Assembly: GCA_026874595.1 (NCBI GenBank)
Contig: CM049321.1
Span: 26,525,479 to 26,589,478, forward strand
DNA: 64,000 bases
Direction of reading: 5' to 3'
Origin: Sipunculus nudus
Lineage: Eukaryota; Annelida; Sipuncula; Golfingiida; Sipunculidae
This document shows positions 1 to 11,400 of the stretch, piece by piece. The notes beneath the pieces were generated by a model that saw only the letters and a list, made by a program, of their open reading frames with translations, was not told the DNA's origin and searched no databases. Made by a program: the position numbers and the translations under genes. The stretch's first letter is position 1, and every line of letters begins with the position of its first letter.

Positions 1-33
1 AACAAGGTTTATCAAGAGTGGTGTTCATTTCAG

Positions 34-339
34 TGGATGAAACCCCAGGAGACATGCATGCCCCTGAATTCCTGCATGAACTGCAGAATTTGCATGTAAA
101 TGATGGGGAGCGTGTGGTGCTTGAATGTCAAGTGCATGGCAAACCAAGGCCTAACATAACCTGGCTCAGAGAGAGCTCCATCATCCCACCGTCTCCTGAC
201 TTCATGCAGTTCTATGAGTCAAATAACACATGTACACTTATAATCAAAGAGGTGTTTCCAGAGGATACAGGACACTACACTGTGATAGCTAAGAATGTGG
301 AGGGCTTCACCATGAGTACAGCCCAGCTGACAGTAGAAG
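34..339 (+). CDS. Exon: Ig domain 1 (complete, single exon)
   Basis: One whole I-set Ig domain in one phase 1-1 exon (acceptor ttcatttcag, donor gtagta). Strand A reads APEFLHELQN, strand B LECQVHGKP with the core Cys, strand C ITWLRE with the core Trp, and the E-F region ends EDTGHYTVIAKN. The F-strand Cys is replaced by Val, common in muscle Ig domains. The frame is open upstream of the acceptor but contains no convincing initiator, so this is an internal exon. Confidence 0.88.
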
Positions 340-3300
340 GTAGTAAACAGGGGGCTGATCTCTAGTAGAGAGTAGTTCTTGGATAAGGAGTCAAAATATT
401 AAGATGTCCCAAGTACGTTCAGTGTCCCCAGTTAATAACATATCTGAAGCTAGGCACCACATAAAGAGAAGTAGCATATAAGCCAGTATTAGGCTAAAAG
501 GGATTACTGTGGAGATTAGGAAAAATTTTAACCAAAGGCCAGACATACTTATAAGTAACAAAAATGTAAATTGTAGATTTATCTTGTAGAGTGCATATCT
601 TTGGTAAGGCAAAACAATACTTCTGGCTGTGCCCCTTTATGTGGATCCTATCCAAAATTTGATCTTCCGTAGCCCATGTTACCACCTTCCTTATTTAGTT
701 TTATCGAAAAAATTGGTCCTGTAGTTTTTGCATAATTCTGCTAATGTGAGACACATGCAGACAGGTAAAACCATAGCTTCCTTGCATACTGTGTACATGG
801 AGAGAACTTTGGACGTTACTGTTAAATGCAAATGATGTAAACTGCAGAGAGGTGGCAGTTGTTCCTTAATATGGAATGCTATTTACTATTGAATGTAAAG
901 AATGTTGGTTGTTAAAGAATTGTATCTGTTAAACTGTCCTACATTGTTGTTGATTTAGTTTAAATACAGGTAATACATTAAAACATTGTGTTACAGGTAT
1001 TAAGTATGATACCATATGTCAGCACCCTGTTATGATGAGTATCTGTTATTGTGAACCAACTTTTTCTTCCTCCAGTGCCAGAAGAGCAGGAGCCTGAGGA
1101 GGAGGAAACTGGCCTTGCCCCTCAGCTGTCTTCAGAGCCTAAGGCACAAACAGTTGATGAAGGCAAGACGGTGGTCTTCAAGGCTAGTGTGATGGCCAAC
1201 CCGGGACCAGAGGTAAAATAGCTTTAGGAAAATAGTATGTAGGGATAAAATTATATTTTCAGTGAAAAGGCTTCTTCAAAATACCTTTCCCATGTGCATG
1301 CAAACACCTTGAAAATAATAGTTTTCATGTGTTTTCAGGGTAGAGGGAGCCAGTATTGTACGTTTCGTCCAATTAAAGTGAGCCAGTATTGTAAGTTTTG
1401 TCCAGTTAAAGTAAATATTCTATTTTAAAATAAGGGACTTCTCTGTGCTCTGGAACAGTAGCCAAGAAGTTCAAACTCACTACTATCATTTAGAAAGGGA
1501 CCAGATTTAGATAGATACCAGCATTTTACTTGTGGATTTTTCACACAGATCTTCTGGACCAAAGATGACAAGGTCATTGAGAACGATGACCGCTTCACTG
1601 TTGAGATAATCCCCGATGTCCATATGTATCATGTGAACTTGACGATCAAGAAGACTAAACCAGAAGATGCTGGCAGCTACAAGATGACTGTCAGGAATGA
1701 CCTTGGGGAGCTCCAAACCACTTCTTCTCTAATCGTCAACAGTAAGTCAGAATGCTAACTTGAAAATCTGGGCATCATCAGGGTTTCCCGTAGTCTCTAG
1801 TCGAATCTCTAACATGCTTTTACACAGCTTGTGCTTTTATACTTTGTCTCTCTTCTTTATCTATACCTTTATGTCTGTTCTTCTCTCAGTGCTGCTACAA
1901 GATACTTTAAAGAAGCCTATATCTTCTAGAAAGGCCAGCTTAGTTGCTCTTTAGATGTGAATACTTTCTTATTTTTTATCTCCAAAGTCATAATTAAAAT
2001 TGTGTTTTCAGACACTTCAATCATGTATTTATGAAACTGAGTAATACACCTCATTGTTTTAATAGTGCTCTGCATTTTCTTGAGTGACGTTTCCTGCTTT
2101 TTCACAGAAAAAAATGATTGAAATGGGCAACTGTGAGGACATAGGGATGCACCATAGCTCCTCATATTTGCTTATTTTACCAGATGTAAATATTTGCCTC
2201 ATATTTGCAATGATACTTCTTCTTTCAAGGTTCTAATACTTTGCATAAAACCCTGAGTGGCAGCACTGCTCTCTACAGTATGTACCTTTGTTATAGATTT
2301 CATTAGATCCATGTGTTATTTGTTGAATCAGATGTTATTTATATTATCATGATATCCAATAGATTTTGTGAATTTGTGACTGCTGTTGCAGTCACGATAA
2401 TGATTATTTCAGTATTTGATTATGAGATATGAGTTCTCACTAATTAACAAGTTCCTTCTGGTTTGCAGCAGGATGGTTAGAAAAAGAAAAATTAAAGAAA
2501 ATATATTATAGTTTTGCATTCATCAGCTGGATATAATATAAATGAGCAAAAGCCATCCCTGCTTTAACTGAAATGAACTTGGATACATTAATCAATAGAA
2601 CAATAATTTCTCAAGGTTTTTGTAGGGCCTGACACACTTGGTGATCTGGAGGACAATTTCATTTCATGTTTCCTGATTTATGTATTTACTCTGCGCTGTC
2701 ACTCTTTGTGTCATGATTATGTATGCGCTGCTTGCTCCTGACCTTTGACCTCCCCGCGCTGCTGCAGCGCTGTGTGCTTTCTAACCTCCTTGCGCGCTTG
2801 ATGTAGATAGATTTGTAGGTACAGACCTCAAAACCTAACCAGCACGGTGGAGGGACTTAAAAAAGCTAAGTGTCATTTTATAACTTTATGTAACTGCTTA
2901 GTTATTTGATTTCTTAATTTCTTAAATAATAATTTTTTATAATTATAGTTTCTTTAATTTCTAATATAATAATGTTATGCTTATACGAATGGAATAAATA
3001 TTTTTATTTTTGAATATATTTGCTGTGTCTTGGGATTCTACATTTAAGTACTGGATTAAATAGATTGTGTATATTTTTACATTAAAACTTAAGGAAAAAT
3101 TACTTGAACAGTAAAACAATGAAGAAAATAATAAATACATTATGTTCATGGTTGTTATATCTCCTTTTAGTTGTGATTTTAAAGTGATAGAAAAAAGTAT
3201 ATACTGGGTAAGGCATTGGATCAAAGGTTTTTTAGTAAGTGAAAATCACAGAGAGGAAAGGTTGAGATTTTGGGACCAGGTATATACAAGTTATTTTCAT

Positions 3301-6300
3301 GTATTGAAAACACAGTTAACATAATATTTTAATGATATTGATTACTAGTAGATAGTTATTTTCTGTGTCAGTAGGAGTGGCTTGTACACCAGTTATAAGA
3401 AAATTACTGTTGTGCAGTTGTGTGCAGTACTATCAGTCAGTAATATTAAATTTGTATACACATCAGCATTGTTTTCATTTAAAAGGCAGCATTTGAGTCA
3501 GTATTTATATAGTTTTATAAAAGTTATCGTGTTGATTGTATTATGATCATTACATTATATATTTAAAGTTATATATTTTATCCTTCTGTAGAAGTGAAGA
3601 AGCCAAAGAAAAAGGAGACTGAAGAGTAAGTACATTTATTTTCATCTTTCTCTCCTACCCCCAGTGAAAATCTGTGGTCCGAGTCCAAGGCCAAGACCAT
3701 GGATTCTTAGACTCAGACCAAGACAAGACCATAGACCACTTTTGAACTACTCCATATATTTTCCTGAAATTTGACACGCAAATTGTTTTCACCAAGTTCT
3801 TGGATGAGTTCGAAAACTGATAACTTTGACTTTCATCTTCAAGGTTAAATCTTCAGTATTGCAGGATTTTTGTGAACCCCACAACTTTTTAAGGTGTTCA
3901 TATTTTTTCTCCAGTTTGTGGATGTGGGGGGGGGGGGCAGAGGGAGGAGATACATTTATCTGCAATAACAAACTCATTCTAGTTCTAAATAGATTTTTAG
4001 ACTGTTGTTCACAAACTGTCCATAAACAAATTCATGTTATATGTGCATGTAAAAACATATTGCTACTGTGAGAATGCAGCAAGGGATCATGTGCATACAC
4101 TTTTTGGTGTCAAATTCAGTGAGATTTAACTGGATAGGATAGGCAGCTCCTGAAAATTTAAATTTCCTGCATTGTTATTTATTGGACTTTCAGAGCACCT
4201 TGAACACCATATGAAAATAAATGAGAACAGCAAATTGTAAAAACTAATCCTCAAGGATTATGGACCTAAAATGTAGATAGTCAAAATCATTTGGAAAAGA
4301 ATCAGACTTGTTAAAACCAAAATATTGTATCCAGAACATTAGTCGCTTTTGACAGATCCTTTTTTCTGCTATTTGAAGGTATCTAATGTTAAAGTTAAAA
4401 TGGTTTTGAAATACATAATCAAGTGGAAGGCAGCTACATGTGGCTTTCAATTCAGGTTAAAAGTAGTTAAACCCTGTCAGTGGTGGTTCTGCATGTCAAA
4501 CTTGGGGATGCTACTCCCGTTGTGTGTTATTATAGATTTGTTTCCTACATGATCGAAAGACCATAAATAAATTTAGGCAGGACAATATTCTCATGCAGAA
4601 ATTGAGTGGTAGCTTTATCCTGTTAATTAAGTTCAGTTTTATACATTGCATGTTGATAAGCTAATGAAGAAAGCATGCTCTTCAGTATAATGTTTAAATT
4701 ACTGTTTTATTTCAAATCAATACAGTATACCAAAAACAGTTGTGAGTTTATTTATCAGAAAGTTAATTTGACGAGATGTTTTATTTTGGGATGCTACAGG
4801 TAGTTAATGAGGAATAATTTAGAGTGATGATGTAGTTGGCCTGCTTTATACAATACTATATGAAAGTTTTATGTTACTCTGCATGAGTTTGTGCCCCGTT
4901 GTTTTATCATACCTGCATGTTGCATGTTCTTCCATTAGCAATGGTCAAAATGGTGAGCAAGAAGATGATCAGACAGATTTTAGGGGGCTCCTCAGGAAAA
5001 CAAAACCCAAGTCTAAGTGAGTGCCAGCTATACAAATTTAACTCATCAAAGGATTTTGTACTTAAAGACAGTCGTATTTTACAGTATTTCACAAAATGGA
5101 AACAGGAAACAAAGATACCTAAATTGTCATGAAAGTTTAAATATTATCACAGTTGATTAGAATCATTGTAACAAGCATAAATTGATTAATTAACCAGCTT
5201 TAAACTGAAGCCTTCAACTCACCTATTAAATCAAATTGGAAAATCTGCTATATTGAATATAGTTTTGAGCTTGTTTGTAATGTTCATGCTCTTTCTAAAC
5301 ATTCCAAATTTAGCAAAATTATTAATTTTATTTTTTTTTTAGTTCATTAAAAAAACTTTTGTAGGCCTTCCCAAGGGATAAGCTTGTCTCATGTAGCAGA
5401 GATTAAGGGTGAAAAAGAAACCCCTGTTCATAAGATAAATATTTATTTGCCATCATGGTATTGCATGTTGTGAACCACTAACTTTTTATAACAAAATAAA
5501 ACTTGTATTAATTTTAGCCCTGAATATTTTTAATGCCCTCACATACCATCAGATGTTTGTGTATTTGCTTGCCAGTGACTGAAAGACCTTAAGTAAGGGC
5601 ACTAACTTATGATGCATGCTTGCATGATATATAAGTATTGCATGTTTACTTTATGATGTATGTTAACCAGCAGGACTGATGTGTATTTTGTTGTAAATTT
5701 CAGGACACCAAAAGAGGTAAGCGATGACAGAGAGCTGCAGAGACCAACAAGCATGCATGATTTTCGTGGTTTGCTTCATCCAGTGAAGGTTTGATTCAGT
5801 TGCTTTGTCATTTATTTTACATTGGTTGGTTTTATTTGCTGTCAGTTTTCCTGCTTTGCATGAACAATTGTAAATTAAGAGAAATACCTTGTTCAACTAA
5901 GCATAATTTTTTTTTCAATTTTACATTCCTAAAATTATTATTTTTATTTTGTGTTTTGTTTTGTTTCTCTACCTCCTTATTTACTTTGCACCCTACATTA
6001 ATCTTGACTGTGTGAATTTTTTAATGAAACCAGCTCTTTATCAATTAATATAATGTTAGCATCACTCCGACGCATAACTTAATAGTGTGGTGGTGCATTT
6101 TGTTCCTTTCTGCTGCATTTCTTATGTTTCCAACCGGTTTGGTTTTAGTTTTTTATGCATGATCAGAGTAAAATTTTAAATGTGGAGGAGGTTGAACATC
6201 CGGTTGTTTGATTTTGTTTTGATGCTTTTGTTTGATATTTTACTTATTTGTCTGTGATAGGCCCAAAAAATTAATCCTATGTTTCTCAGGCACCACCTGC

Positions 6301-8343
6301 ATCTTTTTAAACCCCCTGCATCTATAATTTTTATTTCCCAAGTGTCACGTGCTTGATCGCTACTCAAAAAAAAAATTTATGACTCCCGTGTTGGTCAGTG
6401 TCCCTCCGAATGATACTTGGGCCTTATTTAGCAATGAATATACATATAAACATGATAATTCCTCTGACACTTTTGACAAATTAGACCTGAACATCGTTTA
6501 TGCTTATCTCACAATTCTGTCTTTATGGACTATTTTCTTTAAAGGCTGCATAGGGGGACCAGTGTTCATAGCTAATGATGTACGCTCAATTTCTGTAAAC
6601 ACATTTACTAATCTTTGAATAAACACTTGGAATCTGTCTAATTTTTGTGTGAAAGAATTCAAAATGTAAAATGTCATCTGACAAAGAGAATTTATTTGCA
6701 TATTTTTCCTACTTCCATGCTTCGTGACTGTTCGGCAAGATTAAACATGGCTGCCATCGCAGCCCATTGGCAGAAAATTGATTTTAAACCAACCTCTGTT
6801 ATACTTCTTTTGCAATTAAAGTTTATCAACAAAGGTTATACAAGACTTTTACAAGAAATTTCTATTATATTCTTTTATTAAATGATCTTGGATCTTGTTT
6901 TAACAATGCATGACCATGATGCATTTTGATGGGGAATTCCCCATGTCATGGCAATCGGCGGGGACGTGTGTTCTGTCATTCTCTGCGAGATTTTTACACC
7001 CATTATCTGTTTTATATGTTAATATTACACGTAAAATTAATAAAAATGTCACATATTTCAAAAACCCTTTCAGGCTTTTTGACAAATTTCACATATACAT
7101 TGTTATCTCATATTTTAATCATTACCTGTCATTTCTATGCCAGTGCCTGATAAATAATTTATGATCTTTTACGTTATGTTTATGTTAAAAAATAAAATAA
7201 ATAGCTGCCCTCCTGCATCATTTTCTGAAAAAAAGTGCCTGAAAAAAAATGATTAATTTTTTTGGCATTATACAAGTAGGTCAGTCATTAACATCCATAT
7301 CTGTATATGTCATCAAAAACATATGAATTAAACAGAATTGCAAACAGTTCCAAATATGTCTGTGTTTGTGATCGTTTAAACCACTTTCTCTTAAGAAAGT
7401 CTGCCAATACGATATATGAAGTGTGGGCATCTTTCATCTAAATGTTTCAGACCACTGTGCACTTCAGAATAAATAAAACATTTAAAGATACCTGCTGCAG
7501 AATAATGTTTAATATTAATATGGTTCATCTGGTCGGATTGTGTAACTTTTCATCAGAGTTCTTGCACTCTTTTATTTCATTATTATTTTCCAGAAGGCAC
7601 CAACAATTGAAAAAATGCCACAAGATGTACATGTCAAAGAGGGTGAGAAGGCCCAGTTTGAATGTACAGTGGCAGGAGTACCACAGCCCACAGTCACATG
7701 GAACTACAATGACAAGCCAGTGACTGATGGCGATATATACAAACTAGAACAGATGGACAATACCCACACACTCACTCTGCCTGAAGCGTTCCCAGAGGAT
7801 GCTGGGAAATATACTGTCGTGGTCAGCAACACTGTGGGTGAGGTAGTGGCAACTGTGAACCTGACTGTTGATGGTGAGTGACCTTTATTTGTCATAATCA
7901 AAATCAAACTCTACTGCAAACACATTGAAAATCACAGTGTGGAATATCATGTGAACTCTATGAGAGTATTGCCTACTGTATCATACATTAAAAAACAAAA
8001 GGTTTTAAGGTGAAGTTCATTATCATCCCTGTGAGACAAGTCCTTCCAGAGTCATGTTCCCCACAGATTGAAGTAGATAGTGCTTAGTAAAATGAACAAC
8101 TCTACCAAATAAATTGATTATACCTAATCTACCCCTTTATCTAGAAACAAACAAATTTAACTTATTGCAGTCATCTCACATCCTTGCACCACCCCTTCAG
8201 AAAGTTTTGTAGAAATTGGTTCAGTAGATTTTGCATAATCCTGTTAATGGTCAAACAGACAAAACAACAAAAAACAGACAATATAAAAACATAACCTCCT
8301 TGTTGCAGGTTATAATCAATAAATTGCTCATTTCATGTTGTTT

Positions 8344-8414
<71 letters not shown>

Positions 8415-11400
8415 GCATGTGTGTCTGTAAATGACTTATGCTGGAGGATTGGTATTAGTAATTGATTGTAGGAATAAAAATGTTTGTAAAATTTGCAGTC
8501 AATGACAAGTCAGAGTTAATAATAATTTCATAACATCATCCAAAGGTTTGATATTAGGGCCTGTAGAAGAAGTGTCTCTGATTGGTCCCGTGTATCACCC
8601 AATTAACTTTGATATCCATACAGAAATCTTTGATATCCCTACAGAAATCATTGGTATCCCTACAGAATTCTTTGATATCCCACAGAAATCTTTGATATCT
8701 ATGCCAAAATCATTAAAATTCCCAAAGTAATCTTTGATATTCTCACAGAAATCTTTGATTTTCTCACAGAAATCTTTGATATTCCTAAAGAAATATTTGA
8801 TATCCCTACAGAAATCTTTGATGAAGAAGTGAAGCCTCAGGAGGTGGAGGAGGTGACGGAACAATTTACAATCCCCACCGAGGAGGAGGAGCAGGTGACT
8901 GAGGCCTTCACCGTACAAACACAGGAGAAAACAGAGGACGTGGAGGGAGAATTCACACTCCAGCCTGAAGAGAAACCTCAGGATGTGGCCGAAGAGTTTA
9001 TCCTGCAACCTGAAGAAAAGCCAGAAGATGTAACTGAGGAGTTCACATTACAACCTGAACAGAAGCCAGAGGATACAGCTGAAGAATTTGTCCTACAACA
9101 GGAAAAGGTAAGGATGTTTCTAATTGTACAGTAACACATGCATAATTTGAGGCATGAGCAAATTGCATGAATCTTAACATTCAACGTGGTGTGTGTATAT
9201 GGGCTGAATTGTGAAATATTTTGAACTAAATGGAATGGTTTTAGTTTGTTTACACCATTTTTTACCATTTATGCGTTTTGGATTATTTTTGGTTTGTATC
9301 AAGTATCTGTTAAAATATACAAAACTGACCCTAACATAAGGAGTACATATGATATGTTTTTGGAGCCTTTTTGGTATTAATCATTTGTTGGGAAAGGGTA
9401 TCTTTAACTGGACAAAGCATGCTTTGTTACCTATATTTTATTTGTGCTTGATTTGTGGTTTTGTCTTGCATGGGTATTTTGTTGATTGTTTGTATTTGTA
9501 GAATGTGCATGATTTGAACCAAGAAAGTGACAGGGACACCAAACCACAGGCACCTGACACTGACATTTCAACTAAACCTCCAGCTTCATCACATGACCAT
9601 GGTTTGAGGCTCCCACATGAAGATCATGAGCCTGATATTATTCACGAAACTGACATAGATACTGACATAGATACTGCCCAGAGTAAACTTTTACCTTCAG
9701 AGAAGATTCCTTTGGAAGAGAAATTTGAAAGTGATGATCACATTAAATCCATTAACAGTGCTGATTTAGATAAAGATTTATCAGAATATATCTCAGAGAT
9801 CCTTGATAATGCTGTCAGAGAGTTGCAGGCTGAGAACATCTTGAAGGAGAAAACATCTGCCACAGATGGTGTGCTGTTGCCAGATCAAAATGCAGAATCA
9901 AAATCAATTGGAGATGACTTGTTGCAAACACAGAATTTTGAGCCTGTGATCATTCAAGATAAATCTGTCTGTGATGCAGATGCTCGAGTCAAAGGCATTT
10001 TAATGGTAACAGAAATGGCTGTTTCTGACATAACAAAACCCAGTGATAGGGACACAACACATATTCTAGAGGTGGTTCCAAACACAACAAAAACCTCAGA
10101 AGAAGTGGTTTTGATTAATGACATTGCTGAAAAACCTGTTTTAGACTTACAGGTAACAGGACTGATACCTGATAAAGCTGAAGATGAAAACAAGGACAGG
10201 CAGAGTCCAGACAATGTAAATCTGTCAGAAGGGCTTGAGGGAGAAATTATAAAAGACACATTATCCACAGCAACCCTGCCAGATCCCTATCTAAGTGAGA
10301 CGGCCTCCGGCCATGACAATCAGAAACCTGCAGCAGCAGAACTTGCTGGTGAGAAAATGCCCACAAGAAAAGGGCAACAAGTGGAGAACAATGATACCAC
10401 ACCTGTGACTCCAGAGATTCCAACTGGTCACATGGACCCACTGGTGGCACCTGATCTGATTAGAGAAGAAGCTGGAGGTGCTCAAGATGGAAAAGATAAT
10501 TTTCTGAAAGAAAATGTTCCTGAAAGTAGCATCCCAGAGGTCTCATCTACTGCAGTCCCTAACAAGCAGATTGACAGTACTGAAGCAGAACAGGATACAC
10601 AGTATCACTCAAAACAGCAGGAATATCATATACAACAGGAATACATGCATGACAAACCTGAGGTATATCCTTTAATTTTGTCCATTTAGTTGGTAATACA
10701 GTGTGTTGTTAGATAAGATGCTTTATTCTTGGTATATTCAATATTGGCTGCTTAATGTGTGCGTTCCACTCGAACAAGCTTTCTTAACATTAACAATTAA
10801 TCTGCATGACTTTCTTTCTTTTGTAGAGTAGATGGTAGTATCTTTACTTTGTAGATTTCCTTTCCCATGCCACTGATGAACAGTAATAAATTCTCACTTC
10901 TTGTGAACCAGGGCATCTCCTGATATTGGTAAAGATATTTGCAAAAATATAAAGCTGAATGGCTGTTTTCCAGTGTTCATCAGGGCAGCATAGCCCTTAT
11001 TTAGTACCACTTTAACAGCAATATATTGACCAGTATGGCCAAATGATTGTGTTCTGAATTTGTAGCATGATGTGAATGACACCAATACCAGTTATCTAGA
11101 TGAGGTTCCAGGTACCACAGGAGAATTTGTTGGTTCTGTTGGAAGCAAACCAAAATCTGGTGACACACATTCGGACCATACACCATATGAATCTGGAGAA
11201 GATGTAATGACTGAACAGGAATTTGAAGAACAAATCTGCAAGCTTTTTCAAGATTTAGATGCAAAAAAAACTGCTAGGGATCATATCAGATATGAGGAAT
11301 CTGACAACAAGGATGTAGTAGAAAGGGATGGGGCAGAAGTAATTGAAAACCAGCCTGGACCAATTCTTACCAATAGCCTGTGTACCCAGCCAGAAATCGA

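Noticed and set aside
3665-3710. Acceptor tctctcctacccccag followed by an open stretch
   Set aside because: It leaves an intron of 39 nt, below any plausible size, and soon meets a stop.
6349-6618. 89-codon + strand ORF
   Set aside because: No splice signals in the right phase, AT-driven composition and no domain.
6929-6944. 16-bp perfect palindrome atggggaattccccat
   Set aside because: Isolated, in an AT-rich intron, with no partner sites; likely chance or part of an unknown repeat.
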